A stretch of DNA of 64,000 nt from Batrachochytrium dendrobatidis JAM81 (Eukaryota > Chytridiomycota > Chytridiomycetes > Rhizophydiales): the NCBI RefSeq assembly GCF_000203795.2, contig NW_006281100.1, positions 1,261,099 through 1,325,098 of the forward strand, read 5' to 3'. The stretch's first letter is position 1. Every line of letters begins with the position of its first letter. A program made the position numbers and the translations under genes. The notes beneath the pieces were generated by a model. That model ran no database searches, had not been told where the DNA came from, and was given only the letters and a program-made list of their open reading frames with translations. Shown one piece after another: positions 20,824 through 32,098 of the stretch.

Positions 20824-22816
20824 ATGATATATAGTACACTCCCACCAAGACTCGACGCACGCAATCACGCACCTAAAGTGCATCATTCAATCACTAGGCC
20901 ACCCCATATCAGTACTCCTTATAATACAATCGCCTCGTCACCACAGACATCAGCAGATATCATTGCCAGTTTTACAGCAGTAGAATCGCTTTTTGAAAGA
21001 CAGCAACTTCTTTCGAGTATTGTTGGCGCATGCACAGCACGAGAAATCCGTTTTATCCAATCTTGCATTCGTCAGCGTACTGCAACCAAACCACTCACGC
21101 CATCACCCACTCCGCCGTCACTCATCTCTCTCGATGCGTTTGAAGAAGTTGCTGATGAAATAATTGTACATATTCTTTCATTTATTCACGCACCTGCGGA
21201 ATTGTCTCAGTGTGCCCAGGTGAGTAGAAGGTTTTACCGTATCATGGCTGATAATGCCTTGTGGCGAGTAATATGCGTGCAGAAAAAGTTTGAGCCGTTA
21301 TATCCATCAGCGGATACACATCCGACACAGAGAGATGATTTTAAATGGAGATCCATCGCACCTCAAAATGTTTATATTCCATTAGGATCATCTCCTCAGT
21401 CTGAAAACGATAGGTTCTCGATTGGATGGCCTATTCATCGGGGCCAATCCATCGAGTCTAGTGGGAGTGTCGAACACAAGAAAAGTGGGTGTAAAACCCA
21501 ACTGATGCTATCACCTTGGAAACAAGTCTATATGGAAAACTACCTCACTTGGATGAATTGGCTTAATGGTCGATATCAACTTGTTCCTGTTCAGCGCAAA
21601 CCCACCCAAAGTGAGCTGCAATCGCTCACCAATGCCATCATTTGTATAGCTGCAATATTTTAAACCTAACCATGATTGCATTGGTTTTAAAAGGTGGACT
21701 ATGCGTTTCTTTTGATGACCGGTTTGCCGTGTCGGTCAAACTTGGCGATCCAGGACAACTGTTTGATATACAGACTGGTCGCTGCTATATGCTGTTTGCA
21801 GGACATACAGGGATGATATCGGCAGTTAAATTTAACCAAAAACTCTTGGTAAGCGCAGGCTCTGATGCTACTTTACGAATTTGGGAAATAAGCTCTGGTA
21901 GATGTGAGCGGGTTATTGAGGGTCACTTGGGTGAAATCACTTGTCTGCAGCTGGATGATGATATTGTGATCTCCGGATCAGAAGATCACACTGCCAAGGT
22001 ATATCTTCATTTTGTTATCAATACAAACTGGAATGGTTTGATCTATACAAGACTGAAAGGGTTAATCTGACTAAATTATGTAACGCGTTTAAACCATTCT
22101 GCGCATACATCCAACCAGATATGGCAGATTTCAACAGGAACATGCTTGAAAACATTTCAAGGACATACAGGTGCAATATGCTGTTTACAGAATACATCAA
22201 CTACTCTGGTAACAGGATCGACCGATACAACCATTCGTATGTGGGATATTCAAACAGCTTCCTGTAAACGGCAACTCACTGGCCACACTGGCCATGTATT
22301 TTGCATCCAGTTTGACTTGGAGTATATTTGCAGTGGATCGAACGACACCTGCATTAAAATATGGAGTGCAAAATCTGGAAAGCTGATTCGCACTCTTACT
22401 GGCCATCATTTAGGCGTAGTATGTCTTCAATTCGACCACACCAAAATTGTTTCAGGAAGTGCAGACAAGACCATCAAAGTGAGTGTGTATATCTACTTGT
22501 TTTCAGTCATGCATCTAACCGTGATGTTCTGGAACGGATTGCAATTTAGGTATGGAGTATCAAAACTGGACATAATTTGTATACACTGAATCATCATACG
22601 GGGAGTTTGTGGGCATTGCATTTCACAACAAATAAGATGGTGTCCAGTTCCATAGATGGATCACTGCTAATATGGGACTTTGCATTCCAAAAATCCAAAT
22701 CTCGTGTCTGTGGAAGAAGGCACAACTCTAGCAGTGACAGACCAACAAAAGACGTTGACCGGCTTGAAGACAGCGAACATGAAGGTGCATTCAATCTACT
22801 TGATAATGGCAATTAA
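20824..22816 (+). CDS. F-box and WD40-repeat protein
   Basis: Four exons (20824..21643, 21694..21998, 22119..22478, 22550..22816) give 583 residues. A low-complexity N-terminus is followed by a motif-rich helix and an F-box at about residues 100-145 (EEVADEIIVHILSFI...LSQCAQVSRRFYRIM). From about 275 on there are six or so WD40 blades, seen as GHTGMISAVKF/DATLRIWEI, GHLGEITCLQL/DHTAKIWQI, GHTGAICCLQ/DTTIRMWDI, GHTGHVFCIQF/DTCIKIWS, GHHLGVVCLQF/DKTIKVWSI and HTGSLWALHF/DGSLLIWDF. Introns 2 and 3 interrupt blades exactly between Lys and Ile/Val-Trp. Such proteins are substrate receptors of SCF ubiquitin ligases (Cdc4/Fbw7/Met30 class). The particular orthologue is not clear. A charged C-terminal tail follows the propeller. 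Confidence 0.9.
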
Positions 22817-22960
22817 TAAAACATCCTGTTTTGCAGTTGGACTAGAGTTTATATTTTGAAACGCCGGATCTGTCGAGAATAAAATCTGACGAGCATCAAT
22901 GCAACTCTTGTAAAAATCAAACTGTTCATTCCTCTTCAGATAGAAACCAGGCATTTGTAA

Positions 22961-23411
22961 TCAAGTCGTCTTGTGGACTACAGGAACAGTGAACAGCTGA
23001 ACATACATCATCACCAGTCCCATAAATGTAAATGTCACACTACTGGCACCTTGACGAAAATCAGCTTCAGTAGATTTGCCATTGATGATGGAGAGTAGCG
23101 AAGCAAACAGAGCAGGCCACACAATATACTTGTGCTAGTAATCAGTGATGAACGAGGTTAGTTTGTGTTTAAAACAAAACACTGCTGGCTAGATTACCCT
23201 CATAATTAAACCCAAGATGCCCAATGCAAGTGCTAGAAATCCCAAGTAGTCGGTCTCGCTGGTTTCCTCGACAGCAACCGGCATGGAAAAAGGAGTGACC
23301 GCTAGCAATGAATAACAATAAATACTATTAGCAATTCCAGTAGCGATAGTCATGATGATGATATCCACCTTGAGGTCGTCTGGGATCTTGTGTTCTAGTG
23401 ATTCTGCTCAT
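22961..23411 (-). CDS. WDR83OS: Asterix, subunit of the ER PAT insertase complex
   Basis: Three exons, complement(22961..23134, 23198..23301, 23369..23411), give 106 residues, the same length as the animal protein. The N-terminus reads MSRITRTQDPRRPQ, and DPRRP is the family hallmark. An acidic TSETDYLGFL block precedes the first membrane segment, then come KYIVWPALFASLLSIINGKS and a final hydrophobic segment ending in a short tail. Asterix works with CCDC47 as an intramembrane chaperone for multipass proteins in the ER. Only the middle part is visible as an open stretch, so a simple ORF search misses this gene. It is transcribed divergently from the CHP1-like gene, with 176 bp between start codons. 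Confidence 0.88.
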
Positions 23412-23587
23412 GCCAATCAACTGCTATTTCAAAAATAAAGAATTCAACTTTCTTTTTTATATATTCATGTCGACCATTTGTGTTGCTGCTGGATCTGCTA
23501 ATATTACTAGTGTCACCATCTATTAAGCAACTTCTGGATACACATTCACTTGTCAAACCACAATCTTTCTGCAGTTCAAAATCTAAC
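23412..23587. promoter_or_regulatory. Short shared promoter region of Asterix and the CHP1-like gene
   Basis: Only 176 bp separate the two divergent start codons. Both 5' untranslated regions and core promoters must lie here unless a transcript starts inside its neighbour. A TTTTTTATATATTC stretch around 23453-23466 could act as an AT-rich core. No other motif was recognised. Confidence 0.45.
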
Positions 23588-24241
23588 ATGGGTTCACAAG
23601 CATCTTCACTAGAACCAGAGGAGCTGGCTGAACTACAAAAACTCTCTACTTGTATGTTGTTATTTTGACTATTTACATTATATTCCAATCTGACAATTGT
23701 ACTATTGGTAGTCTCTCTTGCTGAGATCAATAGTTTGTACCGTCGATTCCAGCACTTGGATAAAGAAAATATTGGCAGGATTGCTTTGGAAGAGTTGCAT
23801 GCAATCCCCGAGTTGGCTGTCAATCCCCTTGCTCAACGGATCCATGCTGTATTTGATCTTGATGGGAGGAATGAGATTGACTTTCGCCAGTTTTTATCTG
23901 TTCTGTCGGTTTTTAGTAAAGATGCCAAGCGAGAAGAGAAACTCAACTGTATGTATATACCGTCATCGTGATGTTTCCATCTGCTTATACACATGCCTTT
24001 TATAGTTGCATTTAGGATATACGATGTCAATGGTGATGGATTGCTTGACAAGACCGATTTGACACATATTGTCAAACTCATGGTTGGCTCAAACGTGCCT
24101 GATATCGAAGTTGAAAAAATGGTACAACAGACTATTATGGATGCAGATACCCTTGATAGAGACGGTGCGATTTCATTTGCTGAATTCAAACGAGCCATGT
24201 TCAATGCTGACGTAGAGACCATTCTGACGATTCAGTTCTAA
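23588..24241 (+). CDS. Calcineurin B homologous protein (CHP1-like EF-hand protein)
   Basis: Three exons (23588..23651, 23712..23948, 24006..24241) give 178 residues. The start MGSQASSLEPEELAELQK, with Gly2 and Ser6, is an N-myristoylation signal and is closer to CHP1 than to calcineurin B. IPELAVNPLAQRI and the last residues DVETILTIQF also favour CHP. Four EF-hands are present. The third (DVNGDGLLDKTD) is canonical, the fourth (TLDRDGAISFAE) lacks Asp at position 1, the second (DLDGRNEIDFRQ) ends in Gln, and the first has Ile at position 5. CHP proteins bind Na+/H+ exchangers and other partners at membranes. A calcineurin B role is the main alternative. The loop found in animal CHP1 between hands 2 and 3 is absent. 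Confidence 0.82.
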
Positions 24242-24453
24242 CACTCGGGTGTACCTTTATATTATTGTGGTGATAAAAGTCATGGGCATGTCCAAAAAGT
24301 ATCGACTTGATTGTAAATCAATAAATCAAGTGTTGATGCTAGCATGTAATAGGTTTGTCAAAGCTACAAGTTTTTTATTCGGTGAATATGCCCAATTCAA
24401 ACTCGATTCGGGTTTCCCAAATCACAATATTTTGCTATATTACTTGATCAAAC

Positions 24454-25503
24454 ATGACTGTGCCGTCCCATACACTACGTATAAATAGTACTGCAGACAT
24501 GTCTGTTGATAGTCCTACCGTTACTATTGATACTAGCGATGAAGTATCGCTTAAAAATCATACCAGCAGCCAGACTCACGACCCGTCACACACGCAGCAT
24601 GACTACGAGCTTGCCTGCGAAGCCAGCTCAAGTGACAATGCTGCAAAGCAGCCCAAACCTAAAAAGACTTTTAAACTTGTTTACGCAGATATCCGGCCTT
24701 ATCTCACACCATGGAATATATTTTCTCTAGTTCTTCTTTTTGTGATAATTGTGTCTGGTGCAATACTGTTTATGGCACTGGTTGGTATGCTTCGATTCAG
24801 CACGAAAGAAGTTAAAAATTTGTGGATCGAGGTCAACTCCCAAATCCTTAATACAATCTTCACATTTAATGCTCTAGTCGTACAACCAGAACGAGCATGG
24901 TTGATTTATTGCACTATCAAGTATCGTCTTGCACTCGGAAGGTTTCGTAAAATATTGAATATTCAGGGAGATGAGGAAGCGGCTGCTGCGTTAAGCAAAC
25001 TAGATGCAGACACCTATCGTACTAGCCAAATCGATTCGGCTTTTGAGAACATGGCACTGTGGGCTGGCCGTATTCAATCCAAAGTCAATGCCATACATCT
25101 CTTCAGTGGTTACGATTTCCGTGCCAGTACGTCAACTGTTGCTGTCGATCAAGCAGTTTCCAACGAGGTATTACCCAACACTTCAAAAACAGTATATCCG
25201 CCAGCAACTGCTGTAGATATGGGTCATGCATCTAACCCTGATTTGCAGCAAAAGGTGTATTCAGTCCATACACCCTTTTACACATGGGTGGCCATTCTAG
25301 CATTTTTGAATGGACAGTGTTTTTTTCAATATCCAATTGATTACGGTATGTGGGCGTGGGCTGTTGATTACAACAGTAGACCGCCTTGGATTGTTGGAAC
25401 TTTTCTTCCATTAAGTTTTCTATCGGGTGCAATTGGTGGAATCTGGCCAATGCTAATCGCTCGTAAAGCTAAAAGGGCTGCTGCTGTTCACTCTGAACAC
25501 TGA
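24454..25503 (+). CDS. DUF2985-type membrane protein, function unknown
   Basis: Single exon, 349 residues from the ATG at 24454; a second ATG at 24499 would remove 15 residues. A polar Ser/Thr-rich N-terminus is followed by a strong membrane segment (NIFSLVLLFVIIVSGAILFM, about residues 88-107). The core LWIEVNSQILNTIFTFNAL, VQPERAW and IKYRL resembles the fungal DUF2985 family. Two further membrane segments lie near the C-terminus (IVGTFLPLSFLSGAIGGIWP, about residues 312-331), and a short basic tail follows. No enzymatic motif is visible and the biochemical role of the family is not known to me. The gene converges on the phosphorylase kinase gene with under 300 bp between. Confidence 0.7.
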   Translation: MTVPSHTLRINSTADMSVDSPTVTIDTSDEVSLKNHTSSQTHDPSHTQHDYELACEASSSDNAAKQPKPKKTFKLVYADIRPYLTPWNIFSLVLLFVIIVSGAILFMALVGMLRFSTKEVKNLWIEVNSQILNTIFTFNALVVQPERAWLIYCTIKYRLALGRFRKILNIQGDEEAAAALSKLDADTYRTSQIDSAFENMALWAGRIQSKVNAIHLFSGYDFRASTSTVAVDQAVSNEVLPNTSKTVYPPATAVDMGHASNPDLQQKVYSVHTPFYTWVAILAFLNGQCFFQYPIDYGMWAWAVDYNSRPPWIVGTFLPLSFLSGAIGGIWPMLIARKAKRAAAVHSEH

Positions 25504-25800
25504 CTGTTTTGCCAATCCATTCGCGTTAGCTGTTGGCATAGTTGAATGGGTTTGTTAGAATTGTATTTTGAATCCCTTGTAGTTCCGTTATTTTGGAATA
25601 AACTCTAGTAATATAATTTGATCACAATACACTTTACATCCACAATTACAAATCAAACCCTAGCCCACAACTCTAGCCATATCAGTGTTTTGAATAACAA
25701 AAATCGGATTTATTTTGCCAAAATCAGCAATATAGAATCAATATTTTGTTAATATGACAAGGTTATCCAAACACATCTGCCATGGCCCATAATAATACCA

Positions 25801-28800
25801 TCAAGCCACAGTTTGTGCAGCATCAAGCATGCTCAAACAAGCTAAAGCAAGGTAAAACACTGTACTTTCATGGCCATGTTGTGGCAGATCAAAAAACAAC
25901 CGTCGCGCAAGTCGTTCGTTCTTTTCAAATGAAAGACTGGGTGCAGATGGGGTTGCAGGAGAAGTATCCAAGTGCTCTAAATTGGCATGCAAAGCCGACG
26001 GGGGTGTCAGAGAAGCAGGGATGGGTGGACGCGCAGGAGCAACTACATTTGTAGTCATAGCAGAGTCACCCGTCTTGGCAGCAAGTGATGGGTTCGTGGA
26101 GTTGGTGTCTTGAAGACGCAATCCCTCAATTTTAGGAAGCTGAAGTTTGAGTGGTCGAGACTCTATTGTTCCTGCTGCCCCTTCAAAGGACTCCACAACT
26201 GCTCGCGCCATAAGATTGCGCTGCTGAGCCGTGGCATCATTCATAGTAGGGTCGGCATCCAAATGCATTGGCGACAAATTCGATTCGTGGTTAAGCTCAA
26301 ATACCCAATGCCTCCAAAATGTAGACACAGCCAAACGAACAATCTTGAGAATGTCAATACACTCAGCAGAGAGTTTGAACGTAGGATGGCATTCCTCAAT
26401 TCGTGCAATAACCACAATCAACTCGACAGCAATTTGGCGTTCTGCTGGGTCTCGAATATGATCGTACAATGCTTCCACTCGTAGTGCAAAATTCAATTCC
26501 TCTGGCGTCATCTCACCGACAACCGGATCGCGTGGAAGAAGCGACTTGCCAATCGCCAAGCCATTGGTTTTATTCAAGAGTCTCCATACTTTAGGATAAA
26601 AGTCTTTTGGAACTCGATTAAGAGCACCATCGTTCTTGCGGCGACGAAGCCATTTCCCACTGCAAGGCATAAGTGATTGAGATTGGAAGGCCATCTCATT
26701 GCCGGTATGGCTTGCAGCATTGGCATCAACAGGTATACCTGCGTTACTAGAAATGGAAGAACTAGCTAATGCTTCGGAGATAGCATCAAGGTTTAAACTT
26801 GTAACGGCATTTAAACCTCCACTTGAAATACCAGTATTTCCATCAGCCTGTGCAGTATGCAACAGTGCAAATTGGTTGCGGTTGGAAAGAAGATCAAACT
26901 CGCGTTCAACAACTTCAGTAGGTCCCAAATGAGCTGCACGATGAAATTCTGCAGGTTCAGATGCACCTTTGCCTTGTGTAACAAAGCTCTTTTGAGCAAT
27001 CATACACCATGAGTCGCGATATACTGCTTGACGAATATGCGTTGATCCAAGTACTTCGCAAGCCATTTTGGCACTTTCAGTCAAGCTAGAAATAAAATCA
27101 TCCTTGGCTGCACATACAATAATTGCGCCTTCTTGCAGTTGCTCTATACACTGAGCAAATGCATCCGAGTCCGATGTAGAGGCGCATGTGTCATAATGTG
27201 CAATGTGCAAGATGGATCCATCCAAATGATCAAACGCTGCTAAATTGATGCCACGACCACTGGGAATTGGCACAACATGATCAACTCCGTCTTTAGTTAA
27301 ATCAATTTTAGCAAAATTGCCGGCCTGGAATCCACCAGACTGAACTCGTAGTTTGATTTTGTTTGACAAAGTTTCTGGAATGCATGCCATGCTAGATCCA
27401 CCTTCATCTGCTTCTACCTTTTCCAATGCACAGAATGTAGACAGTGCCCCTTCACTCCCCTTTTGGGTTTTCTTTTGTTTGACAGCTTCATTGGTATCAA
27501 CATGTACGACGCGTGATGGCATATCTCCAGCCATAGGTGTTGGGATATAGTCACTTGATAAAAGATTGACTTTGTCTCGAGCAGTCAAAACTTGATCCAT
27601 AAGCGACTTCATCTCAAAGGGGGATAATTGCATAAGCATTTCAACAGCTTCTTCTTCGTCACATCCCTGAATGCGAGAAATTTCTTCTCGCATAGCAATG
27701 ACAAAAAAGTGTGTTCGAATACGCATAATTCCATCAAATAGGTGAGGCGAGCCGCGAATAAATGAACCAAGGTAAGTTACAATTTCTTGAATAAGCGGAG
27801 CCTCACGGATATCGCTAGAACAATGAGTATAAATAATATCAGCAAGAGCAGATGGGTTCTTGGGTTCATTGATAAAGTATTCCAATGCACCAAAGCCAAC
27901 TGTGACGGGTTTTTGACGAACAAGAAGATCAGAGAGATTGCTGGTAAGAGAAGATACAGTTTTGTGAAGAAGACCAGCAATCTGACGAACCACACTCCAT
28001 TGCTTCATGTGCATGGCTTTTACATAAACTTCCTCGAGTAGCGTAGGAAGAGAACACAGACCTGGTACCTGGTAATCAATTCCTTTGCAAGAGTAAATAT
28101 AATGTAGAAGATCAGCCTGGTCATACAGATTAGCTGAAATACGCAAAAGAGCCACGGCCGCCTCGACTTGGCTTGGATTGCCCAACGTCAGCGACAGTAA
28201 TTCTCCAGTGGCAGTATTTGTAGACGTGTTCTTTAATGGACCATTCTGAGCAGTATCAGAAGACATGGCAGGAGCAGAAGTCTTGATTGAATCAGTGGCT
28301 GCAGCAGAATGTGCAATCTTCGAACTGGCATCATCCTCGTCAATCGTACCAGTTGCATCACACGAGGTACGCAATGAGCAAATGGGCGATGACGATCGTA
28401 GTCTCGAATCGCCACTCTGACTAGCAACATCCAGTAATTTTGAAGGCTCATCTTCTCGATGATCCTGCAGCAAAAACTCATCGCTTTCATCAAACTGGGC
28501 AGTATATGGACTAGAGAGTGCGTTACGAGCTTGAATTGGCGAATCCGAATTAGTAGAAAATTTACGCAACATGCGCCTATGTTTGGCAGATGCATGGTTG
28601 GTATCTTTATCAAATTGGTTTGAACCACTCACACCCTTTATAACTAAATGCTGAGACGATTCATCCGTTTGAAGTGGTCCTTGTCCACGCAAGATCTCTT
28701 GCCAGTTTTCGTAATCAGCATTCTGCGTATCCACAAGAAAATCAAGTGATTCAATACACGCAGTATTGATCATTTCAGAAAGACGACCAACACGAATACG

Positions 28801-31320
28801 CACACCATTACAGACACCAGAAGATCGTAGCGACATCATGAAGTTCAAAAGTTTTTGTTTGTTATTGGATACGTTCAAACCATTTCGTTGCGTTGGTGCT
28901 TGAGTAGGATTTGTTGCACGTACAACATCACTAAGCATTTCATTGGTTAGCATTACAACCATTGTGGGCCGTCCATTAGAATACCAGTGGTTTTTGATGA
29001 ATGCAAGTTCTTGTTCAAACAATGATACAAGATAGTCGTTGTCACTAACAAGGTAAAATTCCTCGCTATTCATAAAGTGTGGAAGAAAAGCGTAAAGCTG
29101 GCCCTGACAGCGGTAGATTTTGCAAGTACTGAGCGTACCCATTGGTCGTTTAGGACGGCCAGATAGCTTAAGTTTTTGATTTTCTCCAAGAACCTGCATG
29201 GCATCTCGAAGTGCGGAAGGTGGAGAAATGGTAATTGGCTCGCAATTGGCAAGTGTTTGAGTCTCTAATCCATACATACGCAACTTGGACTGCAACTCTG
29301 CTGTTTCAGATAAAAACACAAGTTGAACAACAGTGTCCAGTTCTTGCCTTAGAGTGTTGGGGATCAAACGGCGGTTAAGAGGGTCAATGTCGGCTACAGA
29401 CAATAAGCCATCATAAATGAGATTGCCGAGAATATACAGACTTTGAGCCCATACTAAAGGAACATTGGCATTGGGGACACGTTCCTGAGATCCAGGATTC
29501 GCCCGCTCAGCATCAATACTAGCCAGCGGCACAATGAATAGCTCAGGAACCAGTCGCATATTCTCTGGTGGCAAGGTTTTGGAAAATGAAACAGTACGTC
29601 CACGAGATGCAGATATATCGTTTTGATGTTCAAAATGATACTCGCGACTGTATTGCGGAACCTGGGATGAGTCAATCAAAATGGGTTCCATCATGGCTCT
29701 ATAATGCTCAACCTGTTCCATATCACCCCTAAACAGACCTTCAAGAATCAAATAGGCAAAAAATAGTGGCCATTCAGACTCTACACCTTCAAAGATCTTG
29801 AGTTCGTTGGGTTCATAGTGCAGACGCGATGGGTCTTCAACCTCTGTTTGATGACCATCACGAAGAAATCGCTTACACCCATATCTACCACCAAGCTTCT
29901 TGATCACCTCTAAACGAGTACGCTCAACGAGCTTTGGATCAGAGACTGCGAATGCCGGGAATGAAATTACAGCAAGCAGTGCGCCATCTACTTCTTTTGA
30001 AGCAGACTCTCTTGGAAGAGCCGAGTGAAGAGTGGTGACGTTGCGAGTGATTTCATCAGGCAGCACATGAATTACAGAAAGTGGGCCTCCACGCGATCCA
30101 AACAAATTGATTCCATTAATAGCTTGTAGCGCAGCAACAACCATACCAATACTGGAACAGTTGAGTTCTGGCTGACCATGGTTCATTTTGTTTCCTCGTT
30201 CCCAAACGCCATAGTCTGGTGTGCGGTATGCACCTATATGATTTTCAATCAGCATAATTAGCACATTCTTCATTTGTCCAAGTAGCGATACAAATGGCAT
30301 GTCAATGAACCAGTATTCACATACGTTCAATGTAAAACACCAGATTCTGTATGAAATGGACTTCATCAAGCGTATAAATAATATGCAATCCGCTTGCAGT
30401 CATCTGTGCAAGAATCAGAATAAAGATACTGGTGGCATCAATCTGCAAGTGACCCCATTCGCGGTCGCCAACAACAGTAGCTCCAGTGGTAGTGCTGTAT
30501 TTTGCATGGAGTGCGTGCTCCAAAGCCTGGGTATTTTTAAACAGTTCAACCTTGTCTGCCTGTCTGATCATAGAAGAAAGCAAACCTCGCATACATTTGA
30601 TGGTTGCATGCTCCAGTTCATCTATATTTTAAATCCAAAACGCCAAACATTGTTGAAAACCAAGTTTTGCACTAGCGACATTCAATAAAGCCGGCATAAA
30701 TACATGGGCAATAGTTGCTTACAAGCCTTTCCCTCATCATCGTCAATGCGACGATACGCAAGTGCCAAACCCCAAACAGCCAGAATTGAATATACATTAT
30801 CGCTATCATATAGAACAGAGATTTGAATAATAAAATTGTATTATGCATCGATTAGATTGACCAGTGAAAAATAGACAATATAAAAACAAATCTATAGCAA
30901 TGACAATAAATAAGGTTGGTATAGCTTACCGAACCCATGCGTCTCTGTAGTCGCCGTGAATGGAAATGGAAACTGACGCTGGAATCTAGCTCAAACAAGT
31001 TCAAGGAGCAAGTAAAATATAGATAAGAATCAAGTGTTTACAAACGTAAAACAGATTCCAGATACAATGAGCTACGTCCAATAATACAATTATTGTAATG
31101 CTGGACATGAAGCATCTAATTGCCGGAACATCAACAAAGAACAAGCCAAATGCCAACACTTGTGGACGTAGCAGAATTTATAACAATGGAGCATGATAAT
31201 CAACAGATACGAGTTACTGACCAGCCCTGTAGCAGGATTCTGTCTGGCAACGATGAGTGACGACACTTCCTGGTAATACTTTTCCAGCTTTTCTCTGGCT
31301 TCGCGCAGTTTCTTGCTCAT
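25801..31320 (-). CDS. Phosphorylase kinase regulatory (alpha/beta) subunit with internal ILEI/FAM3-like domain
   Basis: Five exons, complement(25801..30233, 30325..30621, 30723..30802, 30930..30985, 31222..31320), give 1,654 residues. Family blocks run in order: [123 protein letters not shown] and, near the C-terminus, [19 protein letters not shown]. This is the GH15-like regulatory subunit that, with a kinase subunit and calmodulin, activates glycogen phosphorylase. It is about 400 residues longer than animal alpha. One insert (about residues 760-890) is low complexity. Another, at about 1135-1260, matches the ILEI/FAM3 domain: [41 protein letters not shown]. There is no CAAX box at the C-terminus. 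Intron 1 uses donor GTCAGT, fixed by family alignment. Confidence 0.92.
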
Positions 31321-31386
31321 TATAGTAAGCTGGCTGTTGAATGGATATCAGATAGGTTGCTACAAGAGTAAGCTGTACTCGATGAT

Positions 31387-32003
31387 TTGCAGTCGTGTTC
31401 ACGTAAAATGGAACACTTTTGTACGTTGCAATGAATGCTTGTGTTTTGCTTGGGAATAAGCAATGGCCAGATTTATTATGCTAAAGCAACTTCAGCTGGA
31501 TTGGATATGAAGATCTGCCTCGCAATATTGTGCTTGCTGGACGATTGCCCGTCCGTTTGTAGCTTTGAATTTGTAACCTCGTGAAATGGTATGTTGCTTT
31601 TCTATACAAACATCAGAAAGTGTCTTGAATGTCATTATTTACAGATTGGTATGTTGTAGCGCTCACTGCCCCTTAATTAGTCTCCAAACACAGCGGCCAA
31701 CATATTAAGCTATGGTTTTGATCTGGAGCTGTCTTTTCCCTTTTTTGCATGGCCATACACTGTACAACTGACAGGTTTGAAACCGGATTCATTCACTGCA
31801 ATGTAGATATTGGGTTTGGCTGTTGTCAATACAATCCTGTTCACTCATCTCTGTATTCTAAACTCACGCTCGCGTTCTAGTTTAAAAACAAAAATCGCAG
31901 CTGTTATTTCCATACCAATCGCCAAATGCCACTCGATTGTCAAGGAGTTTATTATACGCCAATACTATTATTTGGTATTCCACTTTACGTAAATACGGCT
32001 GTA
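31387..32003. mobile_element. Dispersed TIR element, copy C (about 615 bp)
   Basis: The left end TTGCAGTCGTGTTCACGTAA (31387 on) and the right end (31977-32003, CCACTTTACGTAAATACGGC) are inverted repeats over about 25 bp, with a GAACACTTTTG continuation. An internal block near 31775-31815 (ACCGGATTCATTCACTGCAA) equals, in reverse orientation, the shared block of copies B and J. No reading frame of note. It fills the space between the phosphorylase kinase start and the Mak21/Noc1 stop. Confidence 0.75.
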
Positions 32004-32098
32004 AGTTGGATTCATTTGCTACATTCTACTAATGCCAAATATTAACTTTCCTTTTTCACCAAATCTTCACATGCTAAATAGTCCAAGATTGGCTTTAT

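Noticed and set aside
24479..24486. GTATAAAT-type TATA box ahead of the DUF2985-type gene
   Set aside because: It falls inside the frame and only about 12 bp ahead of the second ATG, so it cannot work as a TATA box for either start at normal spacing.
30234..30369. N-terminal extension of the large frame in the phosphorylase kinase gene
   Set aside because: The extension has no family likeness. A TAG acceptor at 30234-30236 joins the upstream exon to give [18 protein letters not shown], which matches the family.
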